Notes: a model not told the origin generated them from the letters alone. DNA of 64,000 bases from Heloderma charlesbogerti (GCA_026122225.1 JANEZZ010001681.1:171995-235994), one strand, 5' to 3'; counted from the first letter of the stretch, positions 31,078 to 43,604 are shown. Program-made: numbers and translations.

Positions 31078-31275
31078 TAAGGAACCCAATGTGGTGTACA
31101 TAATCCTCCTCTTCTCCATTTTATCCCCACAACAACAACCCTGTGAGGTGGGTTGGGCTGAGAGTCTGTGACTGGCCCAAAGTCGCCCAGTGAGCTTCCA
31201 TGGCCAAGTGGACTAGAACCCGGATCTCCTGACTCCCAGTCCAGCACTCTCACTACTACACCATGCTAGCTCAAA
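31078..31275 (-). mobile_element. MIR/CORE-type SINE
   Basis: On the minus strand it has a tRNA-like head (GCTAGCATGGTGTAGTAGTG, B-box GGGTTCTAGTCC), a CORE region (ACTTTGGGCCAGTCACAGAC, CAACCCACCTCACAGGGTTG) and a tail TTGTGGGGATAAAATGGAGA. It is nearly full length. The (ATT)n tract follows the 3' tail. Confidence 0.82.
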
Positions 31276-31861
31276 TAATTATTATTACGTTGTTTTCATC
31301 ATAAAGTACATGCAGGCTATAATATAGTGCTTACACAGCAAAGTTTGATGCTTTATCATAAATTGAAAATGATGATAAACTATGCATTAAAAAAATGCAC
31401 TCTCCATTCCGGCTTTTCTATGTGCACAAATTGTCCTTAGCTATAAATAAGTAGGTTCTATATCCACAGACTAGGAAGCATTAAACTGTAATAACACATG
31501 TTAGCCCTCCACAGATAAACCATAGGAGGTACATGGAGAAGGAGAAAGACTTCATCCTCTGGTGCTCCCCTGTATGTTTGCCCTTTCAGTGGGATATCTC
31601 AAAGGAGAGCCTATGTACACACAACTGTATGTGTATACATTATCCACCCATTTGTGAACCCTAAATATGCAGGGTTCCTGGAGAACATACACCCACAGAG
31701 TTGCATGTGTAGGTCTCCTTTCAGACATACCACTAAATGTGTGGATCTCAAAGTTGGGCCCAGATGGAATGAGGAAGTGGGCTGTAGTTGCACGCTCCCT
31801 TTCACATGTAGAGTATATGCATGAGGAGTTAACATGTGGACTAATGTGCGCTAATGTTTGT

Positions 31862-32070
31862 TTGTTACATCTATATTCCAACTTTTCCCCCAAGGAGGCC
31901 AAGGTGGCATACATGATCCCCTCTCTCTTTTATCCTGACAACAATCTTGTAAGGTAGGTTAGGCTGAGAGTCAGTGACTGGCCCAAAGTCACCCAGTGAA
32001 CTTCATGGCTTGGAGGGGACTTGAACCCAGGTCTCTCCGGTCCCAGTCCAACACTCTAACCACTACACAC
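31862..32070 (-). mobile_element. MIR/CORE-type SINE
   Basis: Second near-complete copy in the same orientation, 600 bp from the first. The antisense strings ATCCTGACAACAATCTTGTA, AGGTTAGGCTGAGAGTCAGT, CACCCAGTGAACTTCATGG and TGAACCCAGGTCTCTC are all present. Confidence 0.82.
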
Positions 32071-32790
32071 ACTCTCCAGTGTTGTTCCAATATGCTTGCA
32101 TGTTGATATTTTTGAACCATTGCAAGTTACTCTTCTTGGATTTTTGCAGGTTTCTCCGGAGTGCACCCTCCCCAGTTCCTCTTGTATTCCACCCATACTT
32201 GAGAAACATGAAGTATGGGCAGTGTTCAAGGAAAGATAAAATACCGCCCTCCCAGCTTTCTGAATGCTCTATATTACATCCTCAAAAGTGGCCAGCTGAA
32301 ACAGCTTCCAGTCACTGCAGTTACTTCTGTGTGAAAGTGCCCTAAAATACGATGGTGTATTTTTAACTTCTCTGCTTTTTGAATGGCAGTAGCCAGTGCA
32401 AACTGCCTTAATTTAATCTTAATTTGATTAGAGCCTTAATTGCAAAATAAAGAATTTTCTCCCTCCCTCTCTCCTTCTGTATCTCTTTCTCCATGGATAA
32501 CTCTGATAGGATTTAAAATCCCTCTTTAAGGGAAAGCTGGAGTTGGGAGGGGAGCCAAGCTTATTAGTGAGACAATGATATTATTGATGGGTACAGTCCA
32601 ATGTCCATGTCACAAGGAATTATGATCACACTTGGCCCTATAATATATATATAATCGACTGCTTTGATTGGTGTTATGGGGCAGCCATAACTCAGTTCAC
32701 ATGAGTGGTGGTGGAAGGAACTGTAGGGCTAGAACCTACTTAGCTGATCTTTCAGGACATGGCTGCTTGATGCCATGCTATGAGGCAGGG

Positions 32791-33343
32791 TAGGGATGGC
32801 GGTGGAGTCTGGTTGGGGGCTCAAGCTTGGCAGAATACTGCCAGCTCCCCCCTCCCCCGGAATGGAGTCCATGGACTGCTGTGTTTGCCCAACTCGGCAC
32901 GTGCTGAATAGGGCAAGCACTGTGGTCCCCACTGCTCCACCGAGCCGTCACTCTGCACAAAATGGCGGCTCTGCCTTTTCCATAAAGGCCAATTTTACAT
33001 AAGTGACAGCCTTAAAGAGGCCCATTTACACAACATTGCAGGCATAAATGGTCTATTTAGACCATTTTTGCCTGTAATGTTTTTTTAATCATTTTTTTAT
33101 TGTGACTTTCAACAAAACAAACAAAATCATAACAAAACTTCAAAAAAATTAAAAGTATGTAATGTTGCATAAATGGGCCTCTTTATGGCTGCCATTTATG
33201 CAAAATCAGCCTCCACTGAAAGAGCCAGGCCACCATTTTGCACAGAATGGCAGCTCAGAGGAGTGGGACGCCACTCTCCAGGCAGGATCGAGCAGCTTGC
33301 AAGCAGTGAGTGGCATGGATGGGGATGAGTTCACCCATCCCTA
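32791..33343. mobile_element. hAT-like fold-back element, copy E (553 bp)
   Basis: It begins TAGGGATGGCGGTGG and ends TTCACCCATCCCTA. The flanking 8-mers are AGGCAGGG (32783-32790) and AGGTAGGG (33344-33351), one mismatch. The arms pair through CACAAAATGGCGGCTC / CAGAATGGCAGCTCA and GGCCCATTTACACAACATTG / GCATAAATGGGCCTC. The central part is broken by a 76-bp insertion at 33082-33157. Interior sequence is related to 23625-23865 and to copy D, not to copies A-C. Confidence 0.88.
33082..33157 (-). mobile_element. 76-bp T-rich insertion with 9-bp duplication
   Basis: The insert lies between two copies of TGTAATGTT (33073-33081 and 33158-33166). It begins with a T-run and reads as an antisense poly-A tail followed by a short 5'-truncated retroposon end (ACAAAACAAACAAAATCATA). 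The target-site duplication plus tail suggests LINE-mediated retroposition. Confidence 0.72.
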
Positions 33344-33563
33344 AGGTAGGGGGCCAGTTGTGGAGGTCTTTGCTTTGTTTATGGCTAGTGGAGATTCTCT
33401 TTTATAATATGATGAATCAAATTAGAGAGCAAAAAAGAGATCTTAAACACATAGAAGGGAGAGAAGTGTGGAACAGGCTGGAAGAGTGAGGGCCAAGTAA
33501 CATCTCTTAAGCTTTCTCAGTTCTTTAGGGCTGCCCCCTTTTCTTGCTCCTTTTGCTGGGGGC

Positions 33564-33761
33564 TTGGATCCAGAATCCTATTCTGCCAGAGGAAGGATAC
33601 CACTTGCGGAAAAGGACTTCTGCATCCTCTCTTCCCCCACACCCAACCTCTGGAGGAGATCTGGAGGGCACGTGGGGTGCTTCAGGGAGGAGGAGAGGAT
33701 GTGGAAGTCCCATTCCACCAACAGTATCCTTCTGCTGGTGGAACAAGGATCCTGGATCCAA
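33564..33761. repeat. Fold-back repeat with ~70-bp arms
   Basis: TTGGATCCAGAATCCT on the left pairs with AGGATCCTGGATCCAA on the right, and symmetry continues inward (AAAGGACTTCTGCATCCTCT / AGGAGAGGATGTGGAAGTCC) to a ~57-bp loop near 33634-33690. Overlapping open frames of about 115-120 codons on both strands are by-products of this repeat. Element ends and duplication were not found. Confidence 0.78.
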
Positions 33762-33989
33762 CCGCAGGTGTGGAAAGTTGACATGGCAGTTCCCACACTT
33801 TACCCTCGATGCTGCTAGGCTGGTGAGAAGGTCTGTAGATAGCTTGCTGCTTGCCTCCTTTGCTGCTTCCTTTCTTGTCATGATCAGGAGAGAAGGCAGC
33901 TGATGGGTATCAAAGGACCAGGTCCTTCAGGCTTTCTCCATGAAGCCAGCACACTCCCCCCACCCAGCCTCTCCAGCCAGCTCTAATGC

Positions 33990-34044
33990 ACGGGAGCTGA
34001 AGTCCAACAACACCTGGAGGGCCACACGTTACCCCCACCCCTGT
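33990..34044. mobile_element. hAT MITE, right half
   Basis: GAAGTCCAACAACACCTGGA then GGGCCACACGTTACCC and CCACCCCTG correspond to the right half of the CAGGGGTGGGCAAC-ended hairpin at 59849-59975. Confidence 0.6.
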
Positions 34045-34500
34045 ACTAAAGGCATAAGCCAGCATTCCTTTTGGGCAGCAGCAGTGGGGGTTCCTCAGTC
34101 TTTATCCCACACAGGTAGCCAGCTGGGTGCTCTTTGGATGGCTGCAGCGGGGCATTCTCAAGCAGGGTAGGCACTTCCTGGGCTGCACAAGAGGTAGCAC
34201 CGGCCTGGGACTGGACTGCCTTGTCACAGTTGGCAGTCCTCAGCAGAGAAGCCAAGAGTTTAAGAAAAGAAAAGAAAAGAGGCAAGTAGAGTTGGGCGGG
34301 GGCTTGTTTGGTTCACATTATAAGGCGAATGTGTCTAATTTCATGATGTTGACCCACTATGTGAACCGAAGCTCAATTATCCTTGAAAATTCATACCACG
34401 TATGGTGAAGGATGCTATCCCACCACCACTGTGAAAATGAGATTCAGCTGCCAGTCCAGTTGGCTTCTGTGCATGGAATGGGGTGGCGGTGCTATCTACA

Positions 34501-34645
34501 GATGGGTGAGAATTTCCTTTCAGTTTGGTTTCAATAAGAATTTACCAAAATTCGCAAAGCTCTCCATATTTGGGACAAAAAGAACTTGAGGTTTATTTAT
34601 TTTTTTAAATCCAAATGTGGGAGAAACTGAAACTGACAGATTCAT
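34501..34645 (+). repeat. Dispersed repeat, direct copy 1
   Basis: GATGGGTGAGAATTTCCTTT through AATGTGGGAGAAACTGAAAC to GACAGATTCATCC. A second diverged copy in the same orientation is at 34854-34997. Confidence 0.7.
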
Positions 34646-34853
34646 CCATCCAGGCTCGGGGCTTTGAATGCTTTGCTCTTCTATGTTCGGGTGAAAACCC
34701 CTGTGCATTCAACCATGTCTGTGGTGCTGAATTAGGGCTTCCGCTTCTCTTTTTCCGACAGGCGCCTCATCTTTAATGGCTAAATGGCAGGCTGACACAA
34801 CATGGTCCTCTCCATGCTGGGAATAGCTGTACCTATTGGATTGGGCCGGTGCA

Positions 34854-34997
34854 GATGGATGAGAATTTCGTTTCAGTTCATTTTTCATCAGAATTAACCA
34901 ACATTTGTAAAATTCATCGTATCTGGGAGAAAACGAACTTGAGATCTTAAAAATCCTAATGTGGGAGAAAACAAAATGGACAGATTGGACCATTACT
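34854..34997 (+). repeat. Dispersed repeat, direct copy 2
   Basis: GATGGATGAGAATTTCGTTT through GGGAGAAAACGAACTTGAGA and TAATGTGGGAGAAAACAAAA to GGACAGATTGG, collinear with copy 1 some 350 bp upstream. Confidence 0.7.
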
Positions 34998-35185
34998 AGT
35001 GCTATCTTGTCCTTTGCCTCAAGTAGCAAATGATTGGACAGATGGAGTGAGTCTCTTGGTGGCAAGGGATGAAACTGTGAGGTGTGCCAAGGCTTCTGTG
35101 AAAAAAACATGCTCTAGTCCTTTTTATGGGTAAGTGTTGAAAAGCATCAGTTGTCAGGGACCAGAAGAGTATTAGAATACAGTGG

Positions 35186-35250
35186 CTGTGTGTGCGTGTG
35201 TGTGTGCAAATGCGAATGCGTGTGTGCTTGTGCATGTGCACACACACACA
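35186..35250. repeat. TG/CA-rich simple repeat
   Basis: TGTGTGTGCGTGTG changing to CACACACACA at its right end, so the tract can form a weak hairpin. Confidence 0.85.
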
Positions 35251-36228
35251 TTAACGTATTTTTAAAAATTGTTACAAGGGCTGCATAAAATCAGTTACAA
35301 ATTTAAAAATAAACCTGCCCATCTGCACTTCAGTTAAAAATAGCTCAGCTGTTTGGGCTCATGCATCGAGGCATGTGGTTTTGAAAAGGTATTACCAAGC
35401 AGTACACATTAAATCAGCTGTTCCTGCTGCTCTTGATGGGAAGAATTGTTAATAATTATTAATTTTTTGATCTTCAGTAGAATTAGCTCAGAGGGGATTT
35501 TTCCCTTCAAGGTTCTCTTCACACCACTTTTGCTCCATTGACCTGTAGAAATAGGGATCCTCCTCCCATCTAAAATGTCCTTACGTAGAGAATTTGCTCT
35601 TTTGCTGGAAGTCATTTAAGATAATTTTTGATCCATTTTGTTCCCTTCATTAGATGGTAATGAAGTACTCTAAGCAAAGTGAGGAGAATTAGTAGGGCAA
35701 ATCATAGGTTTCTTTGAGAAACAGTTTCGGTTACTTACTGTACAAGGGGAGAAAAAGGTCTCAAGTACAGGCAACCTGGGGGTAAAGAGTTCCACTGAAA
35801 TTCCTAGCTTACCACTTGTGATGTATAAACTTCAACATTCAGGGGCCCACCCTGTGCTGAGCCTGCCGTGTTTGTCTGTTTTGAAAAGTGCTTTTGAATA
35901 ACTGTGTTGCAGAGTTGAAAAGTAAATAGTGAAGAGAGGCGTCTGGAGGCTTTTCTCCACAAGGGACTCTTTAAAATGTTCAAGGAATCAAAATGATCTT
36001 GAAGGTAGAAGAAGTTATAGTCAAAAGGACACCCACTTCAGTCAGTTCCTAGCACTGACCATTGAAAGGCAGTTAAAGGATGACATTTGTATGAGAAATT
36101 TAAAAATCACTGGCAATTACCCAGATGAAGCCAACCTTTTCCCCCCAGCTCTTTTCTACGATGTCTCTGAACAATGGATATGCCCAAGCATCTGTACATG
36201 CCAAAATTAATTTGTTTGTTTATCTATA
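35251..36228. other. Non-coding stretch, nothing assigned
   Basis: AT-rich sequence. The open frame at 35929-36210 has no recognisable domain, and I do not call it a gene. Confidence 0.4.
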
Positions 36229-36278
36229 GAAAGACAGAGAGGCAGAAAGACAGAGAGGCAGACAGACAGACAGAGCAC
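36229..36278. repeat. (GACA)n/(GA)n simple repeat
   Basis: AGAAAGACAGAGAGGCAG units followed by four GACA-type units. Confidence 0.9.
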
Positions 36279-36289
36279 CCAACTGGCAA

Positions 36290-36640
36290 ATGCCCTCGGG
36301 GTGTTATACAATAATGAAAAACCAAAAACAATAAAATAAGGTATCAAAGCAATAAATACAGCAATGAAAATATCAAAACATTAACATATTAAAATTATTA
36401 AAGAGCCAGCAGTAAACTTAACAGATTAACGATTAAATGTCCTCTTGGAAGAGGAAGGTCTTGACCTGGTGTCTAAATATATATAGTGAAGACGTTGGGC
36501 AGATCTCCCCAGGAAGGGCATTCCACAGGTGGGGGGGCACTACAGAGAATGCTCTTTCCCTGGTAGCCACCCATCACAGTACTGTGGGCAGCGGCACCCA
36601 GGAAAGAGTCTCTGAAGATGATCTTACAAATTGGGTATGA
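36290..36640. repeat. Unclassified dispersed repeat (probable LINE-derived)
   Basis: AAGGTCTTGACCTGGTGTCT, CCCCAGGAAGGGCATTCCAC and GAATGCTCTTTCCCTGGTAG belong to a sequence I recognise as recurring in squamate genomes. The preceding AATAAAA-rich part fits a LINE-like tail. I cannot name the family. Confidence 0.5.
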
Positions 36641-36987
36641 ATCTGCATTGCTACAGATTCAAGGTTGGCTCTCCCCCTTCACCCCCACCATGAATCTTCC
36701 CTTTACATGATGAATGCAGGCATCACACGGGGGATGCAAAGTCAAGCCTTCCCAGGTTATTGATGGGTCAGTCCCCTTTCTTTCCCTTCACCCCCCAAAA
36801 ATGTTGGTTGAGGAATTTGCTCCTCAAGCTAGAGTTCTGTCTGCACCCTGAATGACTTTACAGAGCAAGGCCAATGGTCCAGAATTGAGTAGAATATCCC
36901 TGTAGCACATTTACACAAGCATCTTTACTATACTTGCTGAATTTTTTGATGGAGCTGATTTCTCTATTTGTGTACTTGTCTCTGCGG

Positions 36988-37075
36988 CTGATCCTATGCA
37001 TGTCTACTTGGAAGAAAGTCCCACTCATTTCAATGAGATTTGCTCCAAATTAAGTGAGTATAGCTTTGCAGTCTT
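36988..37075. repeat. Dispersed CAATCCTAT...CAATGAGATT repeat
   Basis: TGATCCTATGCATGTCTACT and AGTCCCACTCATTTCAATGA match the unit at 53998-54062 and others. Confidence 0.55.
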
Positions 37076-37902
37076 GGTGAATATTTATTTACTATTAGTT
37101 TTACTAAAGCTAAGAAAGAGAAGAAAAATAGTTAAATCAATCTTCACCATCTTAGCAGCCATTCTGTAAATGGTCCATTACCGTCTCTATTGTGGTGTGC
37201 TTTTTTCCTGAGAGTATCTGAGTGCAAATCCAAAGGTTTTCACTAAAGGAAGTTTAAATATTTTTTCAAGGAGGCCTGATGAATAATTCATTTACTTATA
37301 CAGAAAACATTAACGATCATCAGTTTTTTTGTTTTTGTTTTTTGGTTGTGTGTGTGTGTGTTTTCATTTAGGGGCCGTAAAACACATTGTGAGAAAAACA
37401 TGGGGGCAACAGTTGCAATTAACATTTTCAGCACTCTAAATGTCATTGGCAAGAAATGTACAAGCAGTTGTTCACTGATCCTGTGTCTAATCATGCAGGA
37501 AAAGTACATCAGGTCTAGATCTTTGACTTTTGTGTATGTGGTGGTGGTGGTGGTGGGGTCCTATAACAACAGTAATTCATACATTCCTTAAAAAGCAGCA
37601 AGGCGATTATATCTCCTTGTTTGTTGGGCCAAACTGGAAGCCATGGGGTGAGGTGGGGTGAGGGAGATTCACAACACATTTATGCCAGAAAGAAAGAGAG
37701 TGGAGTGGAGTGTAGCTGTTCACGTGCCAAAGACCACCAACCATCTGCATGCTTGTATTCCTTTTCACATCAATAGTGATTGAAGGTTTTTAATGAGTGT
37801 TTGCATACATCATATCTTTCATCCTTCATATAACAGCTAAACTTCATCCCTCAAATAAGACTGGGTACATCTAATATAAACTTGCATAGGATTGCTCTCT
37901 AA

Positions 37903-38037
37903 GCATGCAATCGTTTGCATGTTGAGATAGAAAAAAGTCCTACGATTCCCAGCATCTCTCCAGCCAGCCAGGCTGGTTGGGGCATGCTGGGAATTATAGG
38001 ACTTTCTTTCTATCTAAACATGGATAGGATTGCACCC
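37903..38037. mobile_element. Harbinger-like hairpin MITE
   Basis: Flanked by TAA on both sides (37900-37902 and 38038-38040). The right end GGATAGGATTGCACCC is intact. The left end GCATGCAATCGTTTGCATG is diverged. The arms pair around AGTCCTACGATTCCCAGCAT / ATGCTGGGAATTATAGGACT with a CCAGCCAGCCAGG centre. Confidence 0.78.
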
Positions 38038-38382
38038 TAAATTAATGATCAAGCTACATGAATTGGCTGGCTGTGAGCTTTGGGGTGATCAAATATACTG
38101 ATACTTGAACACACACTTGAAAAATGAATGTTGGCTGGGAGAAGAAGTTCCCTTTTAGATAAGAGTTTGTATGTGCCCTTTCATCCCGACATGAAGTTAG
38201 TTTCAGGCTTAGCACCCCATGAAAATAATAGTTTACAAATGAAACCTTTCAGACCTTTAATTATAAAGGCTCACTCATCCTTGATGTAATCTCTGTACAA
38301 TTATATACATCCATTATAAAAATAATTAATTTCCATTGTGACAATTGGAAATCTATCTCACAGATTTTAATGAAGTAAGTGT

Positions 38383-38414
38383 AATTCCCCCCACCCCCAC
38401 CCCCACCCCCACCC
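38383..38414. repeat. (CCCCCA)n G-quadruplex-prone tract
   Basis: Five runs of four or more C separated by single A. The complementary strand has the matching G-runs. Confidence 0.9.
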
Positions 38415-38968
38415 GCTGCTGTCCTCTAGACATTAATGGAATAGATAACTCCTTTCATTTTTGTGTGGACAGAACAAAGGCTCCATATTTAAAGGGCAGT
38501 ATTGCTTTTAAATTCACAAGATGGGAAGTCACATCACAAGGTTCTAAAATATTTTCTGACAACTGCTAGTAAGGGAGAGGGATGGTAGGTTACCCACTTG
38601 CTTGTATTCTTTACAGCCAAAGGCTTTTGTTCCACACTAATATTCTTAAAGTGAAGCTGTGCCTAGAGGGAAGACCACTGCAAGGCTCTTAAAAGCTACT
38701 CTGAGCTTTTGGAAGTGTGTGGGATATATAATTAAAAAAAGCTGGGATGTCTCTCTACCTGCTTTGTCAGTAACGGTGCAGTCCTAAATACTATTTCATG
38801 TCATTGTTACTTTTTCAGCTTGAAATCCTTTTTAAAGGACAACTGACTGATGCAATTTGAATAGCATATTCTTCCAGTTTTGATTTTCTGTGCTATATCT
38901 GTGCAGGCTGGTCATGGTGGTGCCAATTTAAGTGAGTAGAATTCCATATGGTGTAACCAGTACACTTA

Positions 38969-39079
38969 GGGCACAATCCTATGCATGTTTAGACAGAAAA
39001 AAGTGCTCCAAGTCCTAGCATGGCTGGCTGGGGAATGCTGTGACTTTGAGGACGTCTAAACATGCATAGGATTGCACCC
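38969..39079. mobile_element. Harbinger-like hairpin MITE (111 bp)
   Basis: Flanked by TTA on both sides (38966-38968 and 39080-39082). The left end GGGCACAATCCTATGCATG pairs with the right end CATGCATAGGATTGCACCC. The centre is GCATGGCTGGCTGGGGAATG. It has no coding capacity. Confidence 0.88.
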
Positions 39080-39748
39080 TTACTAGCACATGACTGCATG
39101 CCTTGACCACCCTTCACAGTATCCAGTGTATGATGGCCTGAGGTGCTGCCTATCTGTTAATACTTAACCTAAGAGGCAGTTCTGCCCTCCCCGCTGTCCA
39201 TTTCCTTACAGGCTGTGATTTCTGTCCTGCTCGCTCTGCTCTCACAATCTTTTCCTTCAGTGTGTGTTTGTGTGCAGTAGTAGTCATAGCTGTAACATGC
39301 GCTTCCACTCATGTCGTGTTTTATTCGATTGAATGTAAAAAATAAAAAAAAATAAAAAAGGATGTCATATGCAATATGTAGGGGGGAAACTAAAACGGAC
39401 CTAAGAACAAGATTCTGTAACCACAAATCTGCCTTCTTAACACACACACAAACTGGAGCAACCTGTTGCAAGACATTTCAACTCAACTTCACATAGTCTC
39501 TCTGATTATAGTTCCTTCAAACTGAACAAACAGAAGAACCTGACATGCTTGGCAAAAGTCCTTAATCGGGAGGAGAATTCGTAAGCATCATACCACTCAT
39601 ACCTCTGTTTTTAGTCCTAAGGAACCTTCATCTCTAGGCATTCCAGACTGCCACTCCTGGTATCCATTTAAGAGCACAGCTACTGATGAGGGCAGAAGCC
39701 AAAATGTTTACCTCAAAATATATTTTTTAAAATATTATTTTGTTAGTG

Positions 39749-39766
39749 TGTGTGTGTGTGTGTATG

Positions 39767-39820
<54 letters not shown>

Positions 39821-39945
39821 TATACATACACACACACACACACACTGTGTGTGTGTGTATATATATATATTGTATATGTATATATATTGTATATATATAT
39901 GTGTGTGTGTGTATATATATAGAGAGAGAGAGAGAGCGAGAGAGA
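39749..39945. repeat. Compound (TG)n(TA)n(CA)n(GA)n microsatellite
   Basis: Alternating TG, TA, CA, TG, TA and GA blocks that end directly at the BovB 3' end. Short frames here encode only repetitive Cys-Val and Tyr-Ile and are not genes. Confidence 0.97.
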
Positions 39946-40491
<546 letters not shown>

Positions 40492-41159
40492 GACTGAATT
40501 TGGGAGGTGGGTAGGGGGAAATACTCCCCCTTAAATCTCCACATTTGTGGCTTTTCATATCCACAGTGTTCCCACTCTCTGCTGCTCCTCTGGCATCATT
40601 CTCTCCTTTCCCTCACTGTATGATCCTAGCTACTTAGGAATCATATAGGGCTTCTCTTCATGAGGCTTTTAACCCACACCTTTACCAAATCTTCTGTTTC
40701 TGGATTCTTTGTGGGATTGAGATCACATTTTTTCCCCAAGGAGTTTCTTTCTCTGCCTTTCTATATGTTTCATTACACAACCACTAGATGGCAGTGTGGT
40801 GTAGCAGAATCACGCAATTACACTAGAGTCTCATTCCACCATTTCTAAATTATACCACACTTCCCTCGATCTAAAAAAAAAGCTGGAGAAATGGTTGCAA
40901 AGAGTGGGAGAGGCCCTGGAGGAGGATGGCATTGTGGAAAGGACCCACAAACTTCCATGGGTAAGCAATCATGAGTGCACACTGCACAGTAAAAGACTCA
41001 TGGAGAAAGATTCATAGTAAGTGAGGTGACATCACAATGTTGTATAGACAATCGGATTAGCTACAAGCATTATTACTGGGGTGGGACAATGAAGCAATAT
41101 TGCCCTCACTATGGGCAGGAGAAGGAATGTGTCCCCATATTATCTGAAGCATCATGCAA
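40492..41159. other. Non-coding stretch, nothing assigned
   Basis: I recognise no repeat family or exon. A few direct GCAGTG-like words occur near the following fold-back. Confidence 0.4.
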
Positions 41160-41278
41160 TTCTACTGCCTTACTACACTACACTGCAGTGGTTTCACTGT
41201 CCAACCCTGACAGCACAGCACTAGAGAGGGAGGATCACCCAGTTGCTTTGGCAGGGTGAAAATGCATTCCTTATCTTC

Positions 41279-41433
41279 CTGTGCATTCTGCGAGTGCAGG
41301 CAATGAAACCACTGCAGCACAGCAAGACGGGGAACACGTTCCTCCATTGTCTAGGCAGCCTGGTGTTTTCCCCTGTCTTCCCATACAGGCTGTGCTGCAG
41401 TGGTTTCACTGCCTGCACTCACAGCACAGGAAG
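41279..41433. repeat. Fold-back repeat with GCAGTGGTTTCACTG core
   Basis: GAGTGCAGGCAATGAAACCA with following bases to 41323 pairs with the mirror sequence at 41389-41420 over about 32 bases with one mismatch. Inside, AAGACGGGGAACAC pairs with GTGTTTTCCCCTGTCTT. A third GCAGTGGTTTCACTG is at about 41185. It is probably a MITE, but the ends are not defined. Confidence 0.75.
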
Positions 41434-41460
41434 GCAAGAAGCACCTGAATGTCTCGTCAA

Positions 41461-43600
41461 TGCAGGGGCACTCTCCTTGTCCCTGTCAGGGTTGCCTCTG
41501 AGCACAGGGAGTGGCACAGTAGCTCAGATTCTGAAGAAAAATTGAAAGACATGGGGGAGGAAGTTTCCCAGTCTTGTCCAGAGATGGAGACACAGACTCT
41601 TCAAGCTTCAAAGGCCCAGCTGGACTGAGAGGGCCTCTCTTCACACACCCCTGTGAGAGATAGTGAACAGGGAGAGGTGGGACTTGGAGAGCCTGAATTC
41701 TTAGACACCAGGCGCAGATGCAGAGCCAAGAGAGAGATGGCAGGGGCGGAGCTTAGACGGTCTCCCCAATTGGCCCAGTGTGAACAGCTGTACTTAGAGG
41801 CCTCATGAGAGAGAGGGAGATCCCCCCGCCTTAAGTTAGGATAGTAGCCTGCCTTTTCTTCAAACGGTGGGCAACTTTCTTTTGAACTCCCTGAAGGCAT
41901 TTCCTTTGTAGACTGTCACTGACAATCTGCATCTGTATGACCCAATGAAGTCAGTGGATTAAAAATAAAAAGCCACAGATTTGGCTTTTGAAGTTTTCAG
42001 CAGGGGCAAAGGGAATCCTGACAGTCCCCTGCCTGGCAAAATGGGTGACGATTTCACTCCTGTCCACAGCCTCCCATGAAACATCACTTAAAAGGGAGCC
42101 AGCTTCCAAATTAATTAGAGTGCTTGTTGTCCAAAACGAATCTGTAATGAGAAAACAGGCACTCTGTGGGTGTAGTTGCATAGCGGGATGAAATATGACT
42201 GTACTTCAAGCCCTTCCCTGTCCTTAAAGAGCAGCGCTTAGCTAAGAACATGCTGATTCTCTCAAGATATTTTCACTAGATGTGGCTTCAGTCTAGTTCT
42301 TCTTAAACCAGGACTTGAAGGAAGTTCTGTCATGAAGCTTTCATTGCTAAGAGACCTCCCTGGTGCTCGTGTTTCAGCCACAGTTGTCCCGCATGTAAAA
42401 ATATTATGTGAGGGAGTATATCATTATTGTTATTGTTATTAAATATTCTGTATTGTTTTTCAGGTGCTTTGCCTCATCCATGGTCACTCAAAACATGGTT
42501 AGCAAAAGAGAGCAGTGATTATTATGATTCATCTCTAACAGATGTCTTGATTGCTAAGATGAACTCTAAGGGTCACCCCCAGCAACTGTAATGTGACACG
42601 TTCACCCTCCTAAGGTCCTCCTCTGATCCTGAACACTGAAATGACTAGTCCTGTGCCAGAAGTGCTTCTTCTCATGAACAGTGTCCCCTGTTGACATCTT
42701 GACCCCTGTTTGACCTCTTGTATACATAAGCATTAATCACATAAATCTGAACCAATTGCAATGATTGTTTCAAGTAAGTCTTGGAGATGATTCAGAAACC
42801 ACTTTCGGTGGCATCCAGTCATTAAAACCACTGCAGCAGTTCAAGTACTTGCTGAGTCATCCCCTTATGCTCTGAAGTGATGTTTGAAAATGTAATCCAG
42901 AGGTAAAAACATGACCATTTAAAGTGCACCTTCTGACTGGTCTAGAGCTCCATTACATTATGAGAAACCTTGCCAGACAAGTACATCTTCTACTATAGTG
43001 TGTGTGTGTGTGTGTTTTCCTTGAGTGCCCATTGCAAACTTATGATGACTAATACATTGATACCAGATGTTTCTAGGAAATAAAGACTCAGGATGAAGGC
43101 TGATGTGTCTCATTCTCCATATAACAAACTTAGGGAGGAGATTACAACATTTCAGACTGCTGTTAATTTTTGTCACCCATCTCCCCTCCTCCCCAGCCCA
43201 GTGTGGTCTATGCTGTAATTTATTATTTATGTTTCTGGAAAAGCTGTTTGGAGATCCTTTTCCTTTCTGTATGTTTCACTTTGAGGAGGGACAGCTTGGT
43301 ATGGGTAATCACTTTGTCTAATACTAAATTCATTTATTCTGTGCTGACAGGCCTGGAGGCAAAGTGGAGCCTCAGAGAACAAAGAGGGAGGTATCAGCAT
43401 GCCCAGAGGTTCCTGGAGGTTTGCAAACCTAAAAAAACCCCCAAAGGTGGCAAAAAGCCACAAACCAAAAAACAGGTTGTCATGGAGAGTTGAGAAATTA
43501 GTGGTTAACTTGTATAATACTCACATGCAATTATATACATATATGAACACATATATGTAACTTCTTAGCCAAACTATTAAACAGGCCAGATTTATAATAG
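41461..43600. other. Non-coding stretch, nothing assigned
   Basis: Mixed-composition sequence with a (GT)n tract at about 42999-43016. The open frames are short and lack recognisable domains. Confidence 0.4.
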
Positions 43601-43604
43601 GGAC

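Noticed and set aside
33525..33903. Pair of ~119-codon frames on opposite strands
   Set aside because: They overlap a fold-back repeat whose arms explain the openness of both strands.
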